From positions 3,634,874 to 3,698,873 of the forward strand of contig NZ_CP149574.1 of assembly GCF_037890675.1 (NCBI RefSeq): a stretch of 64,000 bases of DNA, read 5' to 3'. This stretch comes from Methylovirgula sp. 4M-Z18 (GTDB lineage: Bacteria > Pseudomonadota > Alphaproteobacteria > Rhizobiales > Beijerinckiaceae). The notes beneath the pieces are model-generated. The model did no database searches. It saw only the letters and a program-made list of their open reading frames with translations, and was not told the origin of the DNA. Made by a program: the position numbers and the translations under genes. Positions within the stretch are counted from its first letter, which is position 1. The number at the start of each line of letters is the position of its first letter. Of the stretch, positions 45,492 through 54,212 are shown in pieces.

Positions 45492-45525
45492 ACCGCTTCG
45501 GTGAATGAAATTTGCGCGAAGCGGT
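45492..45525. promoter_or_regulatory. inverted repeat in the LysR/M20 divergent promoter (site 1)
   Basis: ACCGCTTCG (45492-45500) and CGAAGCGGT (45517-45525) are perfect 9-base arms with a 16-base spacer, 27-60 bases upstream of the LysR start. Candidate binding site for the LysR protein or a transcript hairpin. Confidence 0.5.
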
Positions 45526-45532
45526 AAAACAT

Positions 45533-45553
45533 ATCACTTTTTGAGCAAGTGAT
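45533..45553. promoter_or_regulatory. LysR-box-like inverted repeat (site 2)
   Basis: ATCACTT (45533-45539) and AAGTGAT (45547-45553) are perfect 7-base arms with a 7-base AT-rich centre, including the T-N11-A geometry of LysR recognition sites. Lies 63 bases upstream of the M20 hydrolase start. Confidence 0.55.
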
Positions 45554-45616
45554 TCACTGCTTTTCTGCAGCGCGGCGCAGGCGCATTTCCCCCAACCCAG
45601 GACATGGCAGACCAAT

Positions 45617-47200
45617 ATGACGAAGGACATCGCCGAGGACACTGCAACGGGCTGGGTCGACAAGAACGCCGCCGCACTCTCCGAATGGACCAGCGAAATC
45701 TGGCACAAGGGCGAGACGGCCTGGCGCGAATACGAGTCTGCGGCCTGGTATGTCGCGCGGCTGCGCGCAGAGGGCTTCACTGTGGAAGAGGGCTCCGGCG
45801 GCATGCCGACAGCCTTCGCCGCGTCCTGGACGAATGGCGCAGGCGGTCCGGTCATCGCGTCCTATGCCGAATATGATGCGGTCCCCGGCAATTGCCAGGC
45901 GGCGAGCACGGTCAAGGAACCGCGCGCCGGGCTCAACGAACATGCCGGCGGGCATACCGACCCGCATTCCGCGCTCGGCATGAGCGCGTTCGGCGGCCTG
46001 CTCGCCACGAAGGCTGCCATGCAGGCGCATAACATTCCCGGCACGCTGAAATTCTTCGGCGAGCCGGCCGAGAAGGTGCGCGGTTCCAAGCCGATCCATG
46101 CGGCCAAGGGCTATTACGACGGCCTCGACGCCATGATCAGCTTCCACCCCTGCTACATGCTGCCGTTGTGCAACACGGTGAACTGGAACACCCATTGCGG
46201 CGCGGCCTTTGCGATGGTCTATCGCTTCGTCTGCGACGAGCCGGAAAGTTGGCTGAAGCGCGCCGATGGCCTGCCGATCCCGCAGGCGCACAGCGCCGTG
46301 CGCGCGCCGGGCGCCAACGACGCGTTGTTCTATATGTACAACGCTTCCAAGGCGCTGCGCGATTCCATGTTGCCGCATATGGGCGGTTGGTCGATCAGCG
46401 AGGCCATTCTGACGGCGGGACAGGCGACCGCCGACAACCTGCCCGCGCGGCTCGCCGAGATCCAATACATCATCCGCGTGCCGACGGTGGAGATGGCCGA
46501 GCAGGCGACGCTCATTCTCGACCGCAACGCCGAAGCCGCGGCCAAGCTTACGCATTGCCGCGTGGAAAAGATCTGGGTGTCGAAGTCGCGCCCGGGGCTC
46601 GCCAACCATGTCATGGCGCAGCTCGTATTCGGCAAGCTGGCGGCGGTCGGCGCGCCGAAGTGGGGGGAACGTGCCAAGGAGATCGCGCGAGAGATCCAGT
46701 CCAATCTCGGGCTTAAGCCGATGGCCGAGCCCTTCCTGCCGGATTGCGAAAAGCTGATCTCGCCGCAGGAGGCCGAACACATCCTGCGCCGGGACCTGCC
46801 GCCGTCGCAAATCAACTACACCTCGGACGATTATACGGACATGTGCTGGCACGCCCCCACCGCGCGCCTCTACATCGCCCGGCCCATGCTCTCGGGGCCG
46901 CCCGGCTTTGCCTATCCCGACTGGGTTATGAACGCGCTGGGCGGCATTCCCGAAACCATCGATCCGATGGTGATCTGTGCGGCGAAAACCATCGCGCACG
47001 CGATGCTCGAGCTGATGCAGAACGCCGAAGTGCGCGCGGCCGCCCGCAGAGAATTCGAGGAGCGGACCGGCGGCGGCGTCGGCGGCAAGACCTGGATACC
47101 GCCGCTCGCCGATTACGAAGCCCCGATCGGCCTGCGTTGGCCCGAATATGTCACCACGGTGCGCGGCCGCGAATGGTGGATTCCGAGCGCCGGCTATTGA
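45617..47200 (+). CDS. M20-family metallohydrolase (amidohydrolase)
   Basis: 527 residues, resembling the AbgB/amidohydrolase branch of peptidase family M20. Metal-site elements are seen in SYAEYDAVPGNCQ and GGHTDPHSALG, and the catalytic Glu region in FFGEPAEKVRG. The middle (about 200-330) is the small lid domain. Such enzymes cleave N-acyl or peptide-like amides of amino acids. First gene of the plus-strand half of the module, so it may release the acid or amine part of the imported compound. No signal peptide. Confidence 0.85.
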   Translation: MTKDIAEDTATGWVDKNAAALSEWTSEIWHKGETAWREYESAAWYVARLRAEGFTVEEGSGGMPTAFAASWTNGAGGPVIASYAEYDAVPGNCQAASTVKEPRAGLNEHAGGHTDPHSALGMSAFGGLLATKAAMQAHNIPGTLKFFGEPAEKVRGSKPIHAAKGYYDGLDAMISFHPCYMLPLCNTVNWNTHCGAAFAMVYRFVCDEPESWLKRADGLPIPQAHSAVRAPGANDALFYMYNASKALRDSMLPHMGGWSISEAILTAGQATADNLPARLAEIQYIIRVPTVEMAEQATLILDRNAEAAAKLTHCRVEKIWVSKSRPGLANHVMAQLVFGKLAAVGAPKWGERAKEIAREIQSNLGLKPMAEPFLPDCEKLISPQEAEHILRRDLPPSQINYTSDDYTDMCWHAPTARLYIARPMLSGPPGFAYPDWVMNALGGIPETIDPMVICAAKTIAHAMLELMQNAEVRAAARREFEERTGGGVGGKTWIPPLADYEAPIGLRWPEYVTTVRGREWWIPSAGY

Positions 47201-47239
47201 GGCCGACACTTGCGCTTTTTCTTCTGACCGGTTCCGATC

Positions 47240-48964
47240 ATGCGCGTTCTCTACGACCACCGCCCGAGCCACTCAGGCCATAGCGCCTATGCGGACCTCG
47301 TGCTTATCAATGGCTCCATCTATACCGGCGACCCGGGCCTACCGTGGTGCCGGGCGCTGGCCGTGGCGCGCGGCCGCATCGTCGCGCGGGGCGACCGCTC
47401 GGATGTGGAGCACCTGATTGGGGCCCAGACCAAAGTGACGGATCTCGGCGGACGCTTCGCCATGCCGGGCCTCTACGACATGCACACCCACCCGGATCTC
47501 GCATTGGCGCCACGCTATGCCGACGATTTGGATATCGGCATCGTCGACCCGACGCCCGACCAGGTGCGCGATGCGATCCTCGCCTATGCCGCCAAGCATC
47601 CGAACCGCGAATGGATCTATGGCCAGTATTTCGTCCGCTATACCTTCCGTCAGGCCGGCCTGGTGCCCGGCAAGGATTGGCTGGACCAGGTGATGCCCGA
47701 CCGCCCGGTCGCACTGCTCGACCGTATGTGGGGCACCATGATGGTCAACAGCGAAGCACTTCGGCGCGCCGGCATCACAGCCACAACGCCCGACCCGGCC
47801 AATGGCTATCTGGAGCGCAGTCCGGCGAGCGGCGAGCCGACGGGCCTTCTGATCGACGGCGCCTATGCCCTGATCCATGCGGCCATGCCGCCCACCCCGG
47901 TGCCGGTGCTGCGCGCCGCCTATCGCGACGGGGTGCGCTACCAATCGGCGCGCGGCGTCGTATCGACAAAGTATGTTCACGTTTGTGAAAACCGGCTGAA
48001 CGCCCTGCAATCGCTCGATCATGCGGGTGAGCTGACGCTGCGCGTCGAGGCGGCGATAAGCTGGCAGGACGACATCTTCCCAGTGCGTCGGCGCTGGGAG
48101 CTGCTCGCGGGCGAGCGCCATTATTATCGTTCCGCGCGGCTCAACGCCAATGCGGTGAAATTCCACTTCGACGGCACGGTCGAGCCGCGCTCCTCCTATC
48201 TGATGACGCCGTGGGACGGAAACAGCACGTGGAGCGGCAAGCTCAACCTGACGCCCGAACATCTTGCCGACATGATCTGGGACATGGACCGGCAAGGCAT
48301 TCGCGTCATTGCCCATTGCACGGGCGATGCGGCGTCCGACACGTTCCTCGACGCGGTCGAGGGAGCGCGCCGCCGGCCGGGCGGTCTCTGCGTGCGCCAT
48401 CAATGTGCGCATAGCACCATCCTGCACGGCGGCAATCTCAAGCGCTTCCGCGATTTGGGCGTCACCGCCGAATTCTCGCCGGTGTCGTGGTATCCGTCGA
48501 AATTCGTCTCTGGCGCCCGCTCGGGCTATGGCGCGGAACGCCTGTCGCGCGCCTACAACATCAAGGGCGTCTTGGAAGCCGGCGGCGTCGCCGTCATCGG
48601 CACCGACTGGCCGGTGAGCCCGCTCGATCCCTGGATCGCTTTGGAAACGATGGTCACGCGCGCCAATCCGTGGGGCGAAAGCGAGGACCGCTTCGGCGAG
48701 CCGATCGCGCTCCCCCAAGCGATCGATGTGATGACCAAGAACGGCGCCTGGTCGATGGGCATCGACCACGAAGCGGGCACGCTCGAAATCGGCAAGTCGG
48801 CCGACATCATCGTGCTTGACCGGAACCTGTTCGAGATCGAGCCGCAAGGCAACATCCACGCCACCAAGGTGGACCTGACTTTCGTGCAGGGCCAGCTCGT
48901 GCATGACCGGCTCAACGACAAATCCGAGGCCGTCTGGCACGGGGAAGCGCCGCAACTATGGTGA
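47240..48964 (+). CDS. metal-dependent amidohydrolase, YtcJ-like
   Basis: 574 residues of the amidohydrolase_3 group. The N-terminal composite domain begins ADLVLINGSIYTGDP. The first metal motif is HTHP in YDMHTHPDLA, further ligands are in IAHCTGDAASD and RHQCAHST, and the catalytic Asp is in AVIGTDWPVSPLD. Substrates of YtcJ-like enzymes are mostly unknown and include N-substituted amides and cyclic ureides. Its stop overlaps the CobW-type gene start. A zinc or similar metal is expected. Confidence 0.87.
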   Translation: MRVLYDHRPSHSGHSAYADLVLINGSIYTGDPGLPWCRALAVARGRIVARGDRSDVEHLIGAQTKVTDLGGRFAMPGLYDMHTHPDLALAPRYADDLDIGIVDPTPDQVRDAILAYAAKHPNREWIYGQYFVRYTFRQAGLVPGKDWLDQVMPDRPVALLDRMWGTMMVNSEALRRAGITATTPDPANGYLERSPASGEPTGLLIDGAYALIHAAMPPTPVPVLRAAYRDGVRYQSARGVVSTKYVHVCENRLNALQSLDHAGELTLRVEAAISWQDDIFPVRRRWELLAGERHYYRSARLNANAVKFHFDGTVEPRSSYLMTPWDGNSTWSGKLNLTPEHLADMIWDMDRQGIRVIAHCTGDAASDTFLDAVEGARRRPGGLCVRHQCAHSTILHGGNLKRFRDLGVTAEFSPVSWYPSKFVSGARSGYGAERLSRAYNIKGVLEAGGVAVIGTDWPVSPLDPWIALETMVTRANPWGESEDRFGEPIALPQAIDVMTKNGAWSMGIDHEAGTLEIGKSADIIVLDRNLFEIEPQGNIHATKVDLTFVQGQLVHDRLNDKSEAVWHGEAPQLW

Positions 48965-49923
48965 TGCAAGGCGCCGCGCCCATACCGGTCACCGTGATCG
49001 GCGGTTTTCTCGGCGCGGGCAAGACGACGCTCGTCAACCACATTCTGAGCGGCGACCATGGGCTCAAGGTCGCCGTGCTGGTCAATGACTTCGGCGCCGT
49101 CAACATCGACGCCGCGCTGATCACCGCGACCGAGGGCAGCCTCTACAGCCTTTCCAACGGCTGCGTCTGCTGCGGCCTCAACCAGGGCCTCGTCGAACAA
49201 CTCGAAGAGCTTTTGGCAAGCCGCCCCGACATCGACCATGTAGTCATCGAGGCGAGCGGCGTCGCCGATCCCGCCCGCATCATGGATACGGTGCGCTATG
49301 CACGCTTTGCCGCGCGCCTGCGTGCGGATGCGATCGTGGTGATGGTCGACGCTGCCGGCTTCGACGACGCGATTGCCGCAGCGCCCGGCCTCGCCGAAGC
49401 ACAGATCGGCTCCGCCGATCTCCTGGTCCTGAACAAGACTGAGCTCGTCGATCGCACGGCGCTGGATGCGTGGCGCGCGCATTGGACTTTTCCGGACACG
49501 CGCATCGTCGAAACCGCACGCGCGTGTGTGCCTTTCGATATTCTCTTCGCCGGTCAAATTTCACAGCGCGGGATCGCGTCGCGATTTGCGGCCGAACCGG
49601 TACATGAACAAGCAACGAGCGCAACTTGGCGACACGACGGTCCCATCGACCTCAACTGCCTGCAAAAGGTGCTCGCTGGTCTGCCCACGGCGATCTATCG
49701 CGCCAAAGGTTTTTTGCGTGCGCATGATGGCCGCCGCTTCGCCGTGCATCTGGTTGGAACGCGCCTTTCCTTCGAGCCCATGGCGCATGCACCCGAAGGC
49801 CTCGGCACCGAAAACCTGCTCGTGCTCATCGGCTTCGAGAAGCATCCTCCCTTTGAAACCATCCTGGCGCAGCTCGACGGCTGCGTCGAACCTGCAGCTC
49901 CCGCCGCGAAAGGACATGCGTGA
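48958..49923 (+). CDS. CobW/COG0523-family GTPase (metal chaperone)
   Basis: 321 residues. Walker A GGFLGAGKTTLVNH, the family metal motif CxCC in SNGCVCCGLNQG, and guanine-specificity VLNKTEL. The C-terminal CobW_C domain is present (about 225-310). COG0523 proteins deliver or allocate metals, usually zinc, to client enzymes. Start overlaps the amidohydrolase stop and its own stop overlaps the next gene (GTGA). This coupling suggests that the two metallohydrolases upstream are its clients. Confidence 0.9.
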   Translation: MVMQGAAPIPVTVIGGFLGAGKTTLVNHILSGDHGLKVAVLVNDFGAVNIDAALITATEGSLYSLSNGCVCCGLNQGLVEQLEELLASRPDIDHVVIEASGVADPARIMDTVRYARFAARLRADAIVVMVDAAGFDDAIAAAPGLAEAQIGSADLLVLNKTELVDRTALDAWRAHWTFPDTRIVETARACVPFDILFAGQISQRGIASRFAAEPVHEQATSATWRHDGPIDLNCLQKVLAGLPTAIYRAKGFLRAHDGRRFAVHLVGTRLSFEPMAHAPEGLGTENLLVLIGFEKHPPFETILAQLDGCVEPAAPAAKGHA

Positions 49924-51542
49924 AGATGAAGACGGTTGGAACCTATCTGGTCGAACTTTTGGCAGCCTATGGCGTCGATACGGTGTTCGGCATTCCCGGC
50001 GTCCACACGGTGGAAATGTATCGCGGCTTGCCTGGCAGCGGCATTCGCCACATCACGCCGCGCCACGAGCAGGGCGCCGGCTTCATGGCCGACGGCTATG
50101 CCCGCGCCACCGGCAAGCCGGGCGTGTGCTTCATCATTTCCGGCCCCGGCCTTACCAATATCGCCACCGCCATGGCGCAGGCTTACGGCGACTCGGTGCC
50201 CATGCTGGTCATCACCAGCGTCAATCCGCCCGGCCGCATGGGCTCGGGCGACGGGTACCTGCACGAATTGCCCGATCAGCGCCAGCTTGGCCGCCAGTTC
50301 ACCGCCTTCAGCCACACCGTGCTGCGCGCCGAGGAATTGCCGCAGGTGGTCGCCCGCGCCTTCGCCGTGTTCGCCTCCGCGCGGCCGCGCCCGGTGCACA
50401 TCGAGCTGCCGATCGACCTGCTGACGCAAGATGCCTCGGCCCTGCCGCCCACCAAGAGGCGTCCGGCGCCAATGCGCCCGGCACCGCAACAACAAGCGAT
50501 TGCTGCGGCCGCAGCCATGTGCGCGGCCGCCAGACGTCCCGTCATCCTCGCGGGCGGCGGCGCGGCCGACGCCAGCGCACCTTTGCACGCTCTCGCCGAA
50601 GCGCTCGACGCGCCGGTCCTCATGACCGTCAACGGCCGCGGCGTGCTGCCGGCCGGCCATCCGCTTGGCGTCCAATGCAATCCGTCCTTGGAGCCCACCG
50701 CCGCGCTCATCAAGGCCGCTGATCTCGTCATCGCGGCCGGCACGGAATTCGGCCCCACCGAATTCGATTTTTACGACACCGGCGGCGTGCGCATCACCGG
50801 CAAGCTGATCCGCATCGATATCGATCCCGAACAGGCCATGCGCGGCCGTCCCGCGGATCTCGCGCTGATCTCGGATACGGCGCTCGCGCTTGCGGCGCTG
50901 GTCGCCGCCGTCTCGCCGCGCCCTAAGGGCGATGGCGCTCGCCAGGCCAAGAGCGCGCGCGCGGGTATCCGGCAGATGCTGAACCCTGTTTTGCGCGCCG
51001 GCGTGCATCTCATGGAGGTCGTGCGCGACACGCTGCCCGATGTGGTGATGACGGGCGATTCCACCCAGCCCGTCTATGCCGGCTGCTGCGACTTTGCCGC
51101 CAACAAACCGCGTTCGTGGTTCTGCTCGGCCACGGGATACGGTACGCTCGGCTATGCTTTGCCCGCTGCTGCCGGCGCGCTGATCGGCAGCGGCCGTCCG
51201 ACAGTCTGCCTTGTCGGCGACGGCGGCATCCAGTTCACGCTGCCCGAACTCGGCTCGGCCCGCGAGGCCGAATTGCCGTTGATTGTGCTGTTGTGGAACA
51301 ACAACGGCTATGGCGAGATCAAGACCTATATGGAAGCGCGCGGCATCGAGCCGATCGGCGTCGATATTTACACGCCAGATTTTTTAGCGATCGCGCGCGG
51401 CTTCGGCTGCGAGGCGGAAAAGCTCGAAGATCCGCGCGACTTGCCCGCGAAGCTGAAAGCCGCCGCAGCGCGCAATCGGCCAACCGTGATCGAGATCAGT
51501 GAGGCCGCCTATGTGGCTGCAGTCAGCGAAGCCGGCGGCTGA
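49920..51542 (+). CDS. thiamine-diphosphate enzyme, acetolactate-synthase-like
   Basis: 540 residues with the three domains of the ALS/benzoylformate decarboxylase family. The N-terminal ThDP domain has the catalytic Glu in PRHEQGAGFMADGYAR. The central domain follows (about 195-330). The C-terminal ThDP domain has GDGGIQFTLPELGS ending in WNNNGYGEIK. There is no regulatory subunit gene and no FAD-site certainty, so it is probably a 2-oxo-acid decarboxylase, carboligase or hydrolase specialised for this pathway rather than branched-chain biosynthesis. GTG start at 49920. Convergent with nasA. Confidence 0.87.
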   Translation: MKMKTVGTYLVELLAAYGVDTVFGIPGVHTVEMYRGLPGSGIRHITPRHEQGAGFMADGYARATGKPGVCFIISGPGLTNIATAMAQAYGDSVPMLVITSVNPPGRMGSGDGYLHELPDQRQLGRQFTAFSHTVLRAEELPQVVARAFAVFASARPRPVHIELPIDLLTQDASALPPTKRRPAPMRPAPQQQAIAAAAAMCAAARRPVILAGGGAADASAPLHALAEALDAPVLMTVNGRGVLPAGHPLGVQCNPSLEPTAALIKAADLVIAAGTEFGPTEFDFYDTGGVRITGKLIRIDIDPEQAMRGRPADLALISDTALALAALVAAVSPRPKGDGARQAKSARAGIRQMLNPVLRAGVHLMEVVRDTLPDVVMTGDSTQPVYAGCCDFAANKPRSWFCSATGYGTLGYALPAAAGALIGSGRPTVCLVGDGGIQFTLPELGSAREAELPLIVLLWNNNGYGEIKTYMEARGIEPIGVDIYTPDFLAIARGFGCEAEKLEDPRDLPAKLKAAAARNRPTVIEISEAAYVAAVSEAGG

Positions 51543-51563
51543 CATCCCACCCAGGAAGACGGA

Positions 51564-54212
51564 CTAAGCGCGCAGTTCCATCAGGATCTTCTTAATTTCG
51601 GGCCGGCAAGAGCCGCAATTCGTACCGGCCTTCAGGGCGACGCCGATCTTCTCGACATCGGAGCACCCTTTGCGCGCTGATTCTTCGATTTCTTCCTGGT
51701 GAACACCGAAACAGGCGCAGATGCGCCGGCCCATGGACTTTCCGGCGTCCGGCGCCCGCTCCGCGAGAATATATCTGCGGATCTCCGGCGATAGCTGCCC
51801 GCGGGCGAGAAGCGAAATGGCCCAGTTCAGCACGGCTTCGTCGCGCTTAGGCCCGACCGACAGCAGCACTTGCAGATGCCCGTCCACCACCGACGCGGCG
51901 CGATGCAGATCGACGACTTCGTTGTGCTGCATCAGCGGGCTGGCGCCGAGCTTCAGCCAGTTCGATAGATAGGTATGCAGCACAGCGGGTGTCTCGGAAC
52001 TCGCGAAGGTGATCGCCTCGCCACCAGGCACGGACATGCGCGCATGGCTGAGCCAGCCAGGCAATCGCAGGTGCTCGCGCGCGACGATGAAGCCTTCGGC
52101 AGCAATCGTCACACGCCGGATCGCGACAGGAACCGCCTTGGATTCGGGCTGTCCCGAAATCGGATCGACGAAACCATGCACCAGAGAGCCGATGCGCGCA
52201 CGGCCGGCGGTGGCATCGGTCCAATGGATCGGCGCGAAAGCCGTGCCGCGCGGCTGCGCATCCGTCACCGACACCCGGATTTCGGCCTGGCCGTGGGCGC
52301 TCTCGACATGCACGAACTCGCCGTCCGCGACCTCCAGCTTGGCCGCATCTTCGGGATGGAGATCGAGAAAGGGCGCCGGGATATGGCCTGCCAGCGTGGT
52401 GCTCAACCCCGTCCGCGTCATTGTGTGCCATTGGTCACGCACGCGGCCGGTGTTGAGCAAAAACGGATAGGCCTCCGAAGTCCTGGCGGCGAGATACGGC
52501 TGCGCGAGCGCGACAAAGCGCGCTTTGCCATCGGCATGGGCAAAGCCGCCCTCGGCGAAGAGGCGCGGCTCACCTTGCGCGGACTCGTCTGGAACCGGCC
52601 ATTGCACAGGCGCGAGCGTCGCGTAATCCTCATCGCGCACCTGCGCCAAGGCACCGATATTGAACGGCCGCTGCTGCGCATTTTCAAACGCCGACAACGC
52701 CGCGTGTTCGCGGAAAATATCGGCAGGCTTTTCATAGGCGAAAGCCTCGGCGTGCCCGAGCCGCCGCGCGACCTGCGCGATCTGCCACCAATCCGGCTTT
52801 GCTTCGCCGGGCGGCGCGCGGAACGGCCGTTGGCGCGAAATCCGGCGCTCGGAATTCGTCACCGTACCGTCCTTTTCACCCCATGCAGCCGCGGGCAACA
52901 CCACATGCGCCGCGTCAAGCAATCCGTCGACATCGGCGCTTGCTTCCGACACGGCGAGGAAATCCAGCCGCTTGAGCGCGGCGCGCATCGCATCGGCCCG
53001 CGGCAGGCTGACCGCAGGATTGGTGCATAGAATCCACAGCGCGCGGATTTCACCGCGTTCGACCGCCTCGAAAAGATTGACCGCCTTGCGCCCTTCGCGC
53101 GTCGCCATCTGCGGCGCGTTCCAGAAGCGGCGGACACGATCGACATCCGTTTCCGAGAATCCCATATGCGCGGCGAGCTGATTGGCAAGGCCTCCGACTT
53201 CGCGTCCGCCCATGGCATTCGGCTGGCCGGTCAGCGACAAAGGTCCCGAGCCGGGTTTGCCGATACGTCCTGTCGCGAGATGGACATTGAGAATGGCGTT
53301 GACCTTGTCGGTGCCCATGGCGGATTGATTGATGCCCTGGCTGTAGCAGGTCACGACCTTCGGGTGATCGATCCACCAATCGCAGAATTGCTGAACGTCC
53401 TTCGGCGCAAGTCCGCATCTGGCGGCGGTTTCGGCAAGACTCGGCGCGATCTGGCGCGCATTGTCGAGGGCGCTGTCGGAACCGACCGTGTGTTGCGCCA
53501 CGAACGCCGCATCGACCTTGCCGCGCGCCGCGATCTCTTGCAACAGCCAGGCAAAAAGCACCGCATCCATGCCGGCTGCTATGCCGAGATGCAGATCGGC
53601 GCTATCCGCCGTCGCGGTGCGGCGCGGATCGATCGTGATGACTTTCGTGCCGCGTTTGGCGCGCGCCGCATCCATGCGCTGAAACAGAATCGGATGGCAC
53701 CAGGCCGCATTGGAGCCGGCCAACACGATGACATCCGCCTCGTCGAGATCCTCATAACAATTGGGCACCACGTCGGCCCCGAACGCGCGCCGATGCCCCG
53801 CGACGGAGGAGGCCATACAGAGGCGCGAATTGGTGTCAACATTGGCCGAGCCAAGAAAGCCTTTCATCAGCTTGTTGGCGACATAATAATCTTCGGTCAG
53901 CAACTGACCGGAAAGATAGACGGCAATCGAGTCAGGGCCGTGCGATGCGAGCGCCTCGCGAAATCCCGTCGCGACCGCGTCCAGCGCCCGGTTCCATGTG
54001 GTGCGAACGCCATGAATGGTAGGATAGAGGAGACGCCGCTCATCGGACAATGTCTCGGCGAGCGCAGAGCCTTTCACGCAGAGTTTGCCGTAGTTCGCCG
54101 GATGATCGGGATCGCCCTTCACGCTCACCGCGCCGTCAGCTCCGCGCGCCGCAATCACGCCGCATCCAACCCCGCAATAGGGGCAAGTGGTTTTCACCTG
54201 TGCGGCTGTCAT
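51564..54212 (-). CDS. nasA: assimilatory nitrate reductase, catalytic subunit
   Basis: 882 residues from the ATG at 54212, which overlaps the upstream stop by one base. An N-terminal 4Fe-4S site (CPYCGVGC, then LCVKG), a large molybdopterin domain (KVITIDPRRTATADSAD, GINQSAMGTDKVNA, GRIGKPGSGPLSLTGQPNAMGGRE), a molydop-binding domain (TGRVRDQWHTMTRTG), and a C-terminal Bfd-like 2Fe-2S domain (CACFGVH, then CGSCRPEIKK). Reduces nitrate to nitrite in the cytoplasm. The Bfd tail should take electrons from a flavoreductase encoded in the same operon. Also called nasC in rhizobia. Last gene of the operon. Confidence 0.93.
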   Translation of the reverse strand: MTAAQVKTTCPYCGVGCGVIAARGADGAVSVKGDPDHPANYGKLCVKGSALAETLSDERRLLYPTIHGVRTTWNRALDAVATGFREALASHGPDSIAVYLSGQLLTEDYYVANKLMKGFLGSANVDTNSRLCMASSVAGHRRAFGADVVPNCYEDLDEADVIVLAGSNAAWCHPILFQRMDAARAKRGTKVITIDPRRTATADSADLHLGIAAGMDAVLFAWLLQEIAARGKVDAAFVAQHTVGSDSALDNARQIAPSLAETAARCGLAPKDVQQFCDWWIDHPKVVTCYSQGINQSAMGTDKVNAILNVHLATGRIGKPGSGPLSLTGQPNAMGGREVGGLANQLAAHMGFSETDVDRVRRFWNAPQMATREGRKAVNLFEAVERGEIRALWILCTNPAVSLPRADAMRAALKRLDFLAVSEASADVDGLLDAAHVVLPAAAWGEKDGTVTNSERRISRQRPFRAPPGEAKPDWWQIAQVARRLGHAEAFAYEKPADIFREHAALSAFENAQQRPFNIGALAQVRDEDYATLAPVQWPVPDESAQGEPRLFAEGGFAHADGKARFVALAQPYLAARTSEAYPFLLNTGRVRDQWHTMTRTGLSTTLAGHIPAPFLDLHPEDAAKLEVADGEFVHVESAHGQAEIRVSVTDAQPRGTAFAPIHWTDATAGRARIGSLVHGFVDPISGQPESKAVPVAIRRVTIAAEGFIVAREHLRLPGWLSHARMSVPGGEAITFASSETPAVLHTYLSNWLKLGASPLMQHNEVVDLHRAASVVDGHLQVLLSVGPKRDEAVLNWAISLLARGQLSPEIRRYILAERAPDAGKSMGRRICACFGVHQEEIEESARKGCSDVEKIGVALKAGTNCGSCRPEIKKILMELRA

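Noticed and set aside
45554-47272. 572-codon open frame antisense to the M20 hydrolase
   Set aside because: Mirror frame of a well-supported gene; no ribosome site, no recognisable domain, composition typical of antisense frames in GC-rich DNA.
47339-48955. 538-codon open frame antisense to the amidohydrolase
   Set aside because: Same reasoning: full overlap with a motif-rich gene on the other strand and no independent evidence.
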